NCBI RefSeq assembly: GCF_003073045.1
Contig: NC_037590.1
Coordinates: forward strand, 8,196,042 to 8,260,041
Direction: 5' to 3'
DNA length: 64,000 nucleotides
DNA from: Pomacea canaliculata
Taxonomy: Eukaryota; Mollusca; Gastropoda; Architaenioglossa; Ampullariidae
Both the position numbers and the translations under genes were made by a program. This document shows positions 50,126 through 61,067 of the stretch, piece by piece. Below the pieces are notes generated by a model that saw only the letters and a list, made by a program, of their open reading frames with translations, searched no databases and was not told the DNA's origin. Numbering within the stretch: position 1 is the stretch's first letter; each line of letters opens with the position of its first letter.

Positions 50126-50643
50126 GTCTGTCTGTTTGTCTGTCTGTCTTTCTGTTACTCGGAATTTCTTAACGTGGAATTGTGATGTTACTTTGTCGAT
50201 CGACTCGTTATTTCTTCATGTAGCTCTGATTCCAATGGTCTTCGATCCTCAACCATCTTGAAAATGTTTTCTACTTACAGACGATAGATTCAAGCTACTC
50301 AAATTTAATCGTGTCTGTTCTCATGAGATCGGAAAAGCTAGAACAGATGCCTTTGAGAAACTTTTTTCTAGAGAATAATTTGTGGGTTAGTGTATTTGAC
50401 TGTAAAAGTGATTTTTTTTTCGTTTGTTTCTTAACACAAACAGGTGAGATGGATGGCTACATTGTTGAACTTCCTTACCCTCAAAAATTGCTTGATAACA
50501 GCGATACAATCAAACTTAAGGACATACGTGAAAATATATATGCAAACCTGATTTCGGAGCTTTTACATGAGTTGTGTCAGCGCCGTTTGAAGAACTCGCA
50601 ATATTTTTGTGTCCAGTGGGTTGAAGACTTGGTCAAGCCTTGA
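49839..50643 (+). CDS. Two-cysteine secreted peptide gene (49.8 kb member)
   Basis: Exon 1 (49839-49914) encodes the signal peptide MDVLILHLMLFMVSSAVTFA and ends CAGC|GTGAGT in phase 1. Exon 2 (50444-50643) begins after an ACACAAACAG acceptor and ends at TGA, for a 91 aa product. The mature part has a Pro-containing N-terminal arm (YIVELPYPQKLL) and a helix ending LLHELCQRR. Then comes the loop to YFCVQWVEDL, with 10 residues between the cysteines. It matches the 42.9, 53.7, 56.3 and 62.3 kb members in gene structure and in the L-x-x-x-C-Q...F-C-V pattern. It is the only two-exon member on the + strand. A CTTT/CTGT microsatellite fills the intron. AATAAA occurs at about 50759 and 50802. Confidence 0.68.
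49945..50155. repeat. (CTTT)n/(CTGT)n microsatellite
   Basis: Alternating blocks of CTTT and CTGT tetranucleotides inside the intron of the 49.8 kb peptide gene. Confidence 0.95.
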
Positions 50644-53600
50644 GACCTGACTAATGACAGGAAGTAATTAAAGTATGACTCAAGCACCGAACATAGTCAG
50701 TCCTGTGGATATATTCTAAATGATGCAGAAAGTGTGATTATCAGCTAGGAAGTGTTAGTAATAAATTGTGCAACAAATTAAAATAATGTCTAGTCACCTA
50801 GAATAAATGTTTTTCATTTGATGTTGTGTTCGTGGTCTCTGTTCCTGTCATTCCGTTATGAGACAGATATACTCGGGGTACCACGGAGATCGCTGACCAT
50901 GTGTTTTCACACAAAAGATTACACATTACAGAAGGCTACGGTTACATTTATTGTTTATGTAGATAAGTATTTGTGTATTAGGATAAAAATCGGACATTAA
51001 ATAATCACCATCATAATCATCGTCGTCATTATCATTATCATGAAAAAAAATAATGACGATGAGGACTTCAATGACTCTAAAGGAAGACGACTTTTAATAA
51101 GTGTGAGATTTACCAGATATTTGTCTGTTACTGGAGAAAATATAGCTAAACAACATTGTTTCATAAGTGTCAAGCTAGTAGATCGGTGATTTCGTGCTTA
51201 CTATAGATATTGTACTTGTGCTTAGCGCTCCGCATCCTCACTCGGTGTGAAATACTCAAGTCACATGTCTGAGAGGATTTTGCTTTGGACTGAAGTTCAT
51301 CAAATCATCTCGCCAGACATCCGTCCAGCCAGCCTTGCTTGCCACTCGTGTGAGACAGAAGCTTTAACTCTTTCTTGACGAACTCCGTGAAAACCAATCT
51401 ACCAAGTGTGGAGACCAGAGGAGAAATGCGGTCAACAAACATTTATTTTATTCAAGTCTAAAGTATAAGTGCACTGGCCAGACCTTAGTGAATGCAGTCA
51501 GCGAGCGGCAAGAATGTAGTCAGTGTGTCCACGTCATCGAGGTCAAGGGTTAGAGTGCAGCGTTTGCATTTAACCCTGCATTTCCTGTTCCTGCTTGACG
51601 AGGGCGCGGCGCTTGCTTAAAGGACTAGTGGGGTGAACATTGTTTTGTAATGTTTAGGTAAAGTTCAGAATAGGATAATACTTCCACAAATTTGAGATAA
51701 TACACCTTTTTGTTCTCGACATATATGCGTACAAATATCAACATGAACTGAAAGAGTTCAAAAATCGGGATGTCCTGTTTGTACACAGATACAACTCATT
51801 AACATGTGGTTCCGGCTCTTCCACTGGCTGAGGTCTTCTCAGACATCTATCAACCTCTTTCTGCCCATGGTCATGTTTATAGGTGTGAGTCTGGAGAACG
51901 GAAGACAACCTCTTTCTGTCCATGGTCAAGTTTCTAAGGTTGAGTCTGGAGAACGGAAGATTTAACTAATTATTAGAATAAAATGCTTCCCACCAGTCCT
52001 TTAATGTTATCTGTCCATACTATTCAAGACCTTTCTGTAGCTCGAGACAGACCTAAGTGACAAAATTTGTCGTCTGCTTCATCTATCATCTATCCGGCTG
52101 CTTGTCCCTGACGACCAATACCAACAGACCAACATACCCGTTCATCAGCTGCTACCAGTCAAGGGATAAGTAAATGAACCTTACTACAAAACATGCAAGT
52201 CTCTGAGTAAACAATGTCTGATTATATCATTTATTATTTCCAACAGAGACATGAGCAAGACAATTACATAATGTATATTCTTTTTCATGCTTAAGCTATA
52301 ATTTTTGAAATTTCCCCGTTACTTTATTATTTGTAAGATAAAAGTATACTTTAGACAAAGCCTTTTGTTTTAAAAATGTTTAATAACATTTTGTGACAAA
52401 TAATCAAATATACAATAACTCTCTAAAATAATGTCTTTAAGTGGTTACAATTAAAATTTTGATTGTAATGAATAATTAAAAAAAAAACCACTTTTATCCA
52501 AAATAATTTTCAGACACCAAAAGTTATAGATCATTGATTGTTGTGTCTGTTTACAGTACATACTGTTAGCTACATTTCCCAGAATGATCATTTTCATATC
52601 TTTGAAAGTCTTGGAGATGTATAGTCAAAGTAGAGACCCCCAAAAATTGCGCTGGACAAAACAAGAATTCTTTGTTAGAAGCCAGTTACAGACAAAATAA
52701 TGTTTTCGCAACAAGGTTATGCTTGTAAGTGTACAATATTTATGTGTGAGTATGACTTCCAAGAATTCATTACTTTAGCCCATCCTGAGATTCCTTTCTT
52801 TGCACGAATATAGCATAGCTGAAAACACCATTGGAGAAAACAGCAATTCTAATTCATTTTAGTGTAAATTTGGTGAGGGTAGGTCTGAAAAATTAATTAA
52901 TTTAATATCAAAACACTTCTTTCAACAAAAATTCATCTGAACTATTATATTATATGTCAAAGTATCAAAATGTTGTTATCTCAAACTCGACCACAACATC
53001 CCGAAACTTTGTGGACTATACTTTCACCTTAAAAGGAAGTGAGTAGTGAGACAAAGTATTTTACTGAGATGATGACATCGGGAATGTATCTGACGGCAGA
53101 GAGAAACTTAACAGCCAGTAGCATATTAATAGAGAAAGAAATGAGCGAATATAGGAGAGAAGGAATGAAGATTGGAAACAACGGAAAAGCAAATAATTCA
53201 TCCAGTGAGGTGGTAAGGGAACAGACCACACTGAGTATTGTCAGGGTGAGAACACAACGATACAAAGAAACAACTGCAGCTCGTGACGATACCATCATAT
53301 CCAGGTGTGTGCTCATGTTCGTCTCGTCTGATTGTTAAACCTTATTTACCTTTATCTACCTTTGATGTGGTTGTTTATTCAAATCACAAATTTGACTTCC
53401 GGCGGGCTAGCATGGCGGACAGCAGAGAGATCGTCCGTGATATTTCTTAGTGCAGTGTACTCTGCTTACGTTGGGAAAACTGTTGTCGACGAGTTGTAAG
53501 GGAGGGCAATGTACAGCGTTGACACGTTGCCATGGAAACAGTTGTAAGAAACCAACATGGCGAAACTCAAGCTTTTCAAGAACGTCACAGCAAAGCGTGA

Positions 53601-53674
53601 CGCAGATAGCCACATGACGTCATGACCAGCGTGCAAGCTGACGTCACCCACAATTGAGGTCAGCTCTTGACGTC
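50644..53674. other. Intergenic stretch; a 56-bp tandem duplication
   Basis: No supported exon. At about 51849-51960 two copies of a 56-bp unit (CAACCTCTTTCTG...GAACGGAAGA) stand in tandem. Frames at 53029-53338 on both strands are open but lack splice or domain support. Confidence 0.5.
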
Positions 53675-54011
53675 TTAGCGCCTGGACGCTGGCGAGACGT
53701 GGCGAGGGTTGAAGGCCTTTGGCTGCACTGCTGACGGTTGAAGGTTGCGTTTCATCTTTTCAATGCAGAAGTTCGAATCCGGCATCTTTCTGCAATACTC
53801 ATGCAGGATCTCCAAGGTGAGAAAACCTGCTGTGATGTTGATAAGAACAAAACAAAAAATGAAATCAATAAATAAATGAGACTGTTGTATCTTCTCTTGA
53901 CGATGTCCTCAAATGTCGACGTAAGTTAAAGAACATGAATATAATAACGACATTTTAGAAAGGGGCTGTTCTACGTCACAGGGAGAAGCAGCTAAAGTAA
54001 TCATAATATTA

Positions 54012-54051
<40 letters not shown>

Positions 54052-54652
54052 CGACGACGACGACGACGATGACGATGATGTGTATTTGTAACTCGCAGCG
54101 TCACGACCAAGACAGATCGCACTTTGTGCGCAGACCAATAAAAATAAATAAAAGATAAGTCAGCAATAAGTGTAGACACACTGTACAATATAAAGGTGAG
54201 GTACAAGATAACAGCCAGTGGACAGTGATGTAGACACACAGTGATGTAGACACACAGTGATGTAGACACACTGAACAACATAAAGATGAGGTACAAGATA
54301 ACAGCCAGTGGACACACAGTGATGTAGACACACTGAACAACATAAAGATGCGGTACAAGAGTAGAATGTAAAGCAGTGGATGAAGGTATGAAGGGATGTA
54401 GATACTATAAACAGTGTAAGATGAAGTTGTTACATGATGGTTAGCATGACAGACAGTATTGCCAGGGAGTTAAGAATAGTAATTCAGGGAAAGTACTTTG
54501 TGAACAGATATGTGTTCACAGAGCGTGTGAACGTAGCCTTGTAGTCCCAGGCGAATGCCAGTCTTACCTTCATGTCTTCTTTTGTCGTCGGGCTGAGTTG
54601 AGCACAGTGTGGCGAGTGTCAGTAAAGCTACAAGACACGTAGTCTTCCTCAT
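53675..54652 (-). CDS. Two-cysteine secreted peptide gene A
   Basis: Exon 1 (54652-54568) encodes MRKTTCLVALLTLATLCSTQ, a signal peptide, then PDDKRRHE, and ends at GAAG|GTAAGA in phase 1. Exon 2 (53826-53675) follows an ATCACAGCAG acceptor and encodes LEILHEYCRKM, an eight-residue Cys spacing ending NFC, then IEKMKRNLQ and a basic tail ending SRR. The product is 78 aa. KRR just after the signal peptide and MKR after the second Cys could be convertase sites releasing a peptide of about 27 residues with one disulfide ring; this is inference. A TATA box lies 100 bp upstream. Closest relative of gene C (exon 1) at 60.6 kb. Confidence 0.68.
54014..54080. repeat. ATG/ACG trinucleotide repeat
   Basis: About 20 units of (GAT/GAC)n. 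A 15-bp and longer-unit minisatellite (GTGATGTAGACACACA) follows at about 54215-54350. Confidence 0.9.
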
Positions 54653-54750
54653 TGTCGACGCCTCCTCGATGTCTGACGATGACAGACGACGGTTGTGTGA
54701 AGGCACTTCCACAAGCTAAGGATGACAATCGACTTACGAAGAAACTTTCA

Positions 54751-54756
54751 TTTATA
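54751..54756 (-). promoter_or_regulatory. TATA box of peptide gene A
   Basis: On the minus strand CGTGTGGCTATAAATG, about 100 bp before the ATG. The CGTGTGGCTATAA core recurs at genes B, C and D. Confidence 0.65.
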
Positions 54757-56297
54757 GCCACACGACTGGGCGGGCATTACAATGGTGTGTGTGTGTCCTG
54801 TGTGTATGTGTGTGTGTTTGGTGTGTGTGTGTGCGCTCTCATACGTCTCGACATGTACAAATACACACAGACCTTCAGAAACACAGAATAATGGCAGTGA
54901 CAGAGACTAAGACACAACAAATTAGAATAGAGGAAACAGACTTTGGGTAGACAAGACAGGCAGACAGACAGACAGACAAAAAAAACAAAGAAACAAACAG
55001 ACAGACAGACAGACAGACAATGACAGTTTCAAGCATTTTCACACTCTGAAGTAACCAATCAGCTTCTGTCACGAAGAAGCCCCAGCTGCCATCTGTAGCC
55101 ACTCGGGTGTGTCCGGAGCCTGTCTACGACGGCGCCATATGCAAGCCGCTTCTCAACTTTGCCTTCCGGCGATGGTGTGGCTCCGCCCACTTGGTATGAG
55201 GAGTCTGTGGAGTAGTCCAACTATGTAATTACTGTTCGTTTTCGTAACTTTCTAAAGTGAAGATTAAAAGTTTTGAAACTGAAACACCCACCTCCCCCCA
55301 GTTCTGAGAGAACAATACAGAAAGTTGCAAAACTTCAATATATGTTTCGTGCACATGGATACAGCTGATTAACATATTTTCAGATTTCCAGTTGTCTGGA
55401 GACCGACCAACCTTCACGTGTCGCATATTTGAAATCCTGGTTTTCGGAAATCCCAGAATATTATCTTTCCCTTGCACAGCTCCGTCTGCCTGCATCTCCG
55501 TGTCATTAAGACGACTCAGTGTCACTGTGATCTGGTCCGCGGTGCGCTCTGACAGGACATTAGTCAGTCAACAACAGGCCCCCTTGCTAGCTAGCAGTGT
55601 CCCAAATCTGATTGGTCATTAGCTGACATTTGAGGAATTCCAAGGAAAATATGATGGACACTAAACAGCTGACAACAACTTCTTACGGTGTAAGAAGATC
55701 ATGGAAAAGTTGAAAACAAAATATCACAACAATGCTCAAACAACCAAAGAAGATAGGATAGAGGTATGGGAGATAATTGGTGGGAAAAATAGCTTTGTTT
55801 AGAAAATTCTTGCGGAGTTGCTTTCTTTAACAACGGGTATTAATAAATGGAATTATAAATTGAAGCTTGTCTTTATGAAATATTGAACAACAATAGATTG
55901 CCAGTTAGAAGGGTTACTCCATTGAATCCTGCCAGCAGATTTGAATTTTTAAAAACGATTTTCAAATTTACATCCATCGTCGCTTATACACACGCTCACA
56001 ACTGACAGTTCATTTATGGCTGGGCAGCTCATGAATGGTTTGTATTAGCTCATCGTCATTCTAACATCTGTATAAAATAAATAAGTCTCTGCACAAACTT
56101 CTGACAACATTAATTTTTATTATCTGCAAAACTTCTTAACTTACTAGTAAAGCTGGTCTTTGCTGACATCTTTACTTCAAATACTTTCAAGAGGACCATT
56201 GCAACATTGCAAATGCCAAGCGATATCTTGAAAGGTAATGACCAATATTGAATAATGTAGTCAGCAGATCAGGTAGAGATGATGTAGGTGTTGACAT
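54757..56297. other. Spacer between genes A and B
   Basis: Contains a GTGT microsatellite (54784-54830), a CAGA/GACA tetranucleotide stretch (54955-55020) and unique sequence shared with 60.9-62.3 kb. The open frame at 55392-55622 (+) also persists in the duplicate at 61418-61648, but shows no start context, signal or domain. Confidence 0.5.
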
Positions 56298-57982
56298 CTA
56301 CATCCCATCAGGATCAGTGTCAGTGTGGTCAGCAAGGGCGGCTCCCCGATGGCGAAGTCGTTTGTGGGTGAACACATGATGGACATTCCGACTGAAGTCT
56401 CGCCTGTCAACTGTGTGGTCAGCAAGGGCGGCTACCCGATGGCGAAGTCGTTGGTGGGTGAACAGATGACGGACATTCCGACTGAAGTCTTGCTTGTCAA
56501 CTGTGGGGTCAGGTGGGTTGTCCACACAGAAATCTAACTCAGGGTTCCGTTGGCACTTCTCCCGTAACATAATGTCTGTAACTCTGATAGTTTCTGCAAC
56601 ATCATTAATAGATACAAGGATGTTACAACATCATTAATAGATACAAGGATGTTACAACATCATTAATAGATAAAAGGATGTTACAACATTATGAATAGAT
56701 ATAAGCATGTTCAACACCATGAATAGGTAAAAGGATGTTGCTTGATGTACATCGTCGCCATCATGTCCTCAAGCGTCAAGACCAGTCAAGAAAATGAAGC
56801 TGATTTAAGTGAAAAGTAAGAAAGCGTGAGGAAAGCCTGACACATGAGCTACAAATCAAATCAAATGAAATCAAATCAAATGAAATCAAATCAAATCAAA
56901 TCAAATCAAATCAAATCAAAATCAAAACAAACTTTATTGTCTGCCCAGGAGACCCAGGACAGAAATTTGTCTTCGCTCACAAGGGCAGGCATACATACTC
57001 ACACACACATTTAACACACAGTTAGGAGTAAAAGTTAGGAGTAAAATAGTGTAGATTGCACCAGTCCATCAAAGCAGTTTATGTTTATCCTAACAACAAA
57101 CCTTGGGTGACCAAGGGCCTAAAAGCAGTGATTAACAAGAAGAAACGTGTGTTCTTCACGGGTTCTGCCCACGACAGAAAATTGGTACATAGAGAGGTCC
57201 ATGATGCTATCCGTTGGGTGAAGATGAAGCAAAAGTCAAAAATAGAGTCTCAGTTTGCTACAGGTAACATCCGAGTAGCTTGGCAGGGACTCAACAACAT
57301 GGACAATAGTGACGATCGGAGTCAATTTGTGCTGTGAGTGTGTGTGTGTGTGAGAGAGAAAATAATTTATTTTGTAAAGCCTTTGTCCCCTTTGAAAAGG
57401 ATTGGAACAAAACATATTACATGAAAAAAATATAATACACATTAACGGATGAAGAATATGTTTAGCTTAAAATAGTATTTCCTTTGTTTATCTCTAGATA
57501 TAAAAAACTAGGTAGGTTACACATCATTATCTCATTCTCTGTTGAAATCAGCATCAGTAGTTTGAAGTTATCATTTAAATACGGTTTACAATAAAACTTT
57601 TTCTAGACAAATCCTACATGGACAGCATAATATTAAACAACGTTCGTCGTTGTCATTGACATGACACGTAGGGCTCAGTTTACTGATATTATTGTCAGAA
57701 TATCTTAGGACATGTGAAATAATGTCTGAAATTCCAAATCGAAGTAGCACCAGCTCATTTCTAGTGAATACATTAACATTTCAAATGATATAAACTTCTT
57801 TGTGTGGCGTACACTTCACTGACTCACGGAGCATCTCTAACATCACGTGCGCACAATGATAAAGTGTCTACAGTCACTTAAATGGCGATAAAACATAAAT
57901 GAACTTAAAGTTACTATTGTAATTTGTGAAAAGAAATTGAATATCTGCATAGGCAAAAATCAGCAGCATTCTTTTCTTCGTA

Positions 57983-58019
<37 letters not shown>

Positions 58020-58230
58020 CACATGACATTTGATGTAAAGAACAGTAAATCACGTGACCAACACAGAAGGGAGGATCAAGCAGGGACAGACGGACACATT
58101 ACCAGTAGTTCTCGATGCCAGTCATACCTGTAGGTCCTGTATTATCCTTGATGTGAGCTGAGCACAGTGTGGCGAGTGTCAGTAAAGCTACAAGACACGC
58201 AGTCTTCTTCACTGTCGACGCCGCCTCCAT
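56298..58230 (-). CDS. Two-cysteine secreted peptide gene B, with tandem 30-residue repeat
   Basis: Exon 1 (58230-58128) starts MEAASTVKKTACLV; the ATG used by genes A and C is GTG here, so the upstream ATG is taken. It encodes the signal peptide (ACLVALLTLATLCSA) and ends ACAG|GTATGA in phase 1. Exon 2 (56593-56298) follows a GATGTTGCAG acceptor and encodes TDIMLREKCQRNPELDFC, with eight residues between cysteines. Two 30-residue repeats follow, each containing DFSRNV, a FTHxRLRHR block and AALADH (DNA unit 90 bp: 56328-56417 and 56418-56507). The product is 132 aa. The 1.5 kb intron contains LINE debris, absent from the otherwise matching gene D. Function unknown; repeated basic segments suggest a processed multi-peptide precursor. 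Confidence 0.66.
56597..56741. repeat. 29-bp minisatellite in gene B intron
   Basis: Five progressively diverged copies of a 29-bp unit containing CATCATTAATAGATACAAGG, starting at the exon 2 acceptor. Confidence 0.85.
56850..57010 (-). mobile_element. LINE 3' end with TTTGA tail
   Basis: On the minus strand the sequence ends CAATAAAGTTTGTTTTGA followed by (TTTGA)n-like repeats, the usual 3' terminus of L2/Nimb-type LINEs. Only about 160 bp remain. Confidence 0.55.
57056..57337 (+). pseudogene. LINE ORF2 fragment
   Basis: The open frame contains NNKPWVTKGLKAVINKKKR and then IRWVKMKQKSKIESQF and VAWQGLNNM. This is the linker between endonuclease and reverse transcriptase in Jockey/Nimb-type LINE ORF2 proteins. 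It is cut off on both sides, and its orientation is opposite to the adjacent LINE tail, so the two pieces are separate insertions or a rearranged one. Confidence 0.65.
57338..58127. other. Remainder of gene B intron, with GT repeat
   Basis: AT-rich, with a GT dinucleotide run at 57985-58018 and no exon recognised. Confidence 0.6.
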
Positions 58231-58331
58231 GTCAGACGATGACAGACGATGACAGACGACGATAGTTTCAAGGCGCTTCCACACTGGAAGGATGTCAATC
58301 GACCTCTGTCGAGAAGATTCGCCATTTGTCT

Positions 58332-58337
58332 TTTATA
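58332..58337 (-). promoter_or_regulatory. TATA box of peptide gene B
   Basis: Minus strand CCGTGTGGCTATAAAAG, about 102 bp before the chosen ATG, matching the block at genes A, C and D. Confidence 0.65.
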
Positions 58338-60579
58338 GCCACACGGGTGGGGCGGGGACTACAGTGGTCTGTCTTCACGATTGGCAAATACCCGTATGAA
58401 GGTACATAAACCTGTGTACACCTGTGATATATACTTTCATGGTTTCCAATACGACAGGTGTCTCTTCGATAAGGTCAAATAGGTGGAAAAGATGAGAGAA
58501 GACATCAACAGGCGAGAGACGAAGACGTCTGTGGCAGCAGCTGTCAAAGTAGTTAAAGGTGAGAGACGAAGTTTAGTGGCGGCGGACATTTCATCTCTGA
58601 TAACACAGCTGTCTACACAACAACAGTTTTATTGTAGAGATAGAGAGACGTGACGGTTGTGCTTCCTACCTTTGATGTCATCAACAGTCTTCATAGTAGT
58701 TCAAAGGAAGAAAAATGGAGATTGGAATTTCTATTTATGGTGTCTTTATAATCAAAGTTCAAATGGAGAAAAATGAAGATGTGGTTCCTGTCTTTGACGG
58801 GACGAGCTGTCTTCAGAGCAATTGTGGAGTTAAGAAGTATTGTTGAGAAACTGCCTTCATGAACCGGATGATAGGGATATTTTAGTTAGGAGTTGTTTGG
58901 TTTTTTTTTTTTTAGCATCGGTTAAAATGTCATCGGACATGTGTCGGATAGCTCTGCCTGCTGGTGCGCCATCTCTTATTAATGGCCGCCAACTTTTACT
59001 CTGGAAGCTGTACCTCATTCAGCCACGAACTTGTATGACTGGACTGCTGGCAGATAATTTTTTTCCATTTAACTACTAAAACGAGGCTGGTGTGTACAAA
59101 GCTTCCGGTTTACTCACATTCATTGAAAAGGCTCGCCGAAACTAACACAGGAGAACCAGAGAGCTTAGATGTAGAGAGGGTGCACTCCTTCTTTGTCCTT
59201 ACTTCTTAAGAAAAGTAGTGACGGAGTTGCGTCCCTTCGAAAAGTGATGCTACGCCGCAGTTGCTACTAGCAACCACTACTAAACAAAGTCGTCGCTAGC
59301 AGTGTTTATCTTTGGAGTAAATGTCTAGGTGTTTGCGATATCAAATGACCTTTATCTAAGAACAGATTTTTGTGTCTTTTATTCATGGGAATTGCTGAGA
59401 TGAGGGTTGTTTGGGAGAGTTTTAATACAAGTATGACAGCTGACTATACTTAAAAAGGATAACTTTTATAAATTCAAACAACACATCCATGAACATACAT
59501 TTGCATTTATTTAAAATCTATAAAAATTTAATTTATGAGAATTTATGAATATGGGATAAACAGTTAAAAACAGACTTACATTCAGATTACATTCACATTC
59601 ATAAGACTTGCTCAAATACTGAGACAGAGATTTCTGTTTACATACAAGCAGGCAGCAATAAATTCTCACACAAATCATACTAATAATAATAATCATAATT
59701 AATAACAAATCATAATACTACTATTAATAATAATGTCTATATCTATATACATTCACATCCCTTATTGTAAGAACATTGGTGGACAATTTAAAGATAACAG
59801 CGATGCTTACTATGAAATATACAGCAAGCAGGTACTCAAAAGGTATCATTCACACATGTACTTTAAATAAAGATTTATAACATTTTCTTTCACACTATTC
59901 TAAAACAATGTTAATTTACTTTAGCTTAAAAGCTACAAATGATGTAACTTCAACATTTTCTGATTTCTTTTTGTTGCTTTCTCAAAAAAGGACACAGAGC
60001 TATCTTTAAGAGAAAAATGAAGGCCAACATTATAAATAGATTAATCACACTTTCTTTCAGATCACAAGAATGCACAAGTGGAAACAGAGGCAATGCTTTT
60101 TAGCTCTTCCCACAGAAATCGAATCAACTGAGATTTAACTTTTTTTTTCCCAGGAAGTAGCTGTCAATATTTTTACAATAGGCACACTCTTGATATCTTA
60201 ACTGTCTCACCTCCATCAGGCTGTTTCAGTTTTTCCTTAAAGATTTATATCTCATCTTAATTCAGCTTTTGTGGAGAATCTGGCACAGTTGTAGAGCATG
60301 CAGGCTCAACTGCAATATCTGCTTTTCTTCTGCAAACAGATGTATAAAAAAGATTTTTAATGTACTGGACAGTACTGGAGTAGAGGTAAAGCAGTGGATG
60401 AAGTATAAAGGATGTAGATACTATAAACAGTGTTCAGATGGAGTCTTACATGATGTTAACATGACAACAGTATGCCAGGGAGTTTAAAAATAGTAATTCA
60501 GGGAAAGTATTTTTGTGAACTTATATTGTTCACAGAGCGTGTGATGTAGCCTTGTAGTCCCAGGCGATGCCAGTCTTAC
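58338..60579. other. AT-rich spacer without a supported exon
   Basis: Searched on the minus strand for a second exon of gene C (a Cys...Phe-Cys block after an acceptor) without success. Mostly unique AT-rich DNA; the duplicated block begins near 60378. Confidence 0.5.
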
Positions 60580-60664
60580 CTTCATGTCGTCTTTTGTCGT
60601 CGGGCTGAGCTGAGCACAGTGTGGCGAGTGTCAGTAAAGCTACAAGACACGCTGTCTTCCTCAT
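60580..60664 (-). CDS. Two-cysteine peptide gene C, signal exon only
   Basis: It encodes MRKTACLVALLTLATLCSAQ then PDDKRRHE and ends GAAG|GTAAGA in phase 1, almost identical to gene A exon 1. TATA box at 60766-60771. No gene-specific second exon was found, because the duplication boundary near 60378 cuts off the region that would hold it. The nearest downstream compatible exon is gene B exon 2 at 56593, which would join in frame. It could therefore be an alternative first exon or an orphan. Confidence 0.55.
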
Positions 60665-60765
60665 TCGGTCGACGCCTCCTCGATGTCTGACGATGACAGA
60701 CGATGTTTGTGTCAAGGCACTTCCACAAGCTAAGGATGACAATCGACTTCCGAAGAAGCTGTTCA

Positions 60766-60771
60766 TTTATA
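60766..60771 (-). promoter_or_regulatory. TATA box of peptide gene C
   Basis: Minus strand CGTGTGGCTATAAATG, 102 bp before the ATG; identical over this block to gene A. Confidence 0.65.
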
Positions 60772-60798
60772 GCCACACGACTGGGCGGACATTACAAT

Positions 60799-60800
60799 GG

Positions 60801-60844
<44 letters not shown>

Positions 60845-60890
60845 TGTGTGTGTGTGTGTTGTGTGTGTGTGCGTGTGCGTGTGCGCTCTC
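60799..60890. repeat. (TGCG)n and GT microsatellite
   Basis: About 12 TGCG units followed by GT repeats. The matching place in copy 1 (54784-54830) has only GT, so the TGCG run expanded after duplication. Confidence 0.9.
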
Positions 60891-61033
60891 ATACGTCTCG
60901 ACATTACAATACACACAGACCTTCAGAAACACAGAAAGATGCAGTGATGGAGACTAAGAACACAACAAATTAGAATAGAGAAACAGACTTGGGTACACAG
61001 ACAGGCAGACAGACAGACAAAAAAAAACAAACC

Positions 61034-61067
<34 letters not shown>

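Larger units (their letters stand above)
54359..56741. repeat. Duplicated block, copy 1
   Basis: Aligns with 60378-62594 over nearly its whole length, with scattered substitutions and many one-base gaps. It carries exon 1 of gene A and exon 2 of gene B, so its left end falls inside the intron of gene A. Confidence 0.85.

Noticed and set aside
49900-50172. Repetitive frames such as SVCLSVCLSF
   Set aside because: Translation of the CTTT/CTGT microsatellite.
49839-50643. Luqin-type neuropeptide precursor, because of the C-x10-C spacing
   Set aside because: No amidated RF or RY peptide with a GKR site follows the signal peptide, and sister genes have spacings of 8 and 13.
53029-53338. Overlapping open frames on both strands, one with a hydrophobic N-terminus
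   Set aside because: Composition-driven; no domain, no splice partner, and the two strands are equally open.
55392-55622. Open frame conserved in the duplicated block (61418-61648)
   Set aside because: Conservation is explained by recent duplication of the whole block; no start context, signal peptide or domain.
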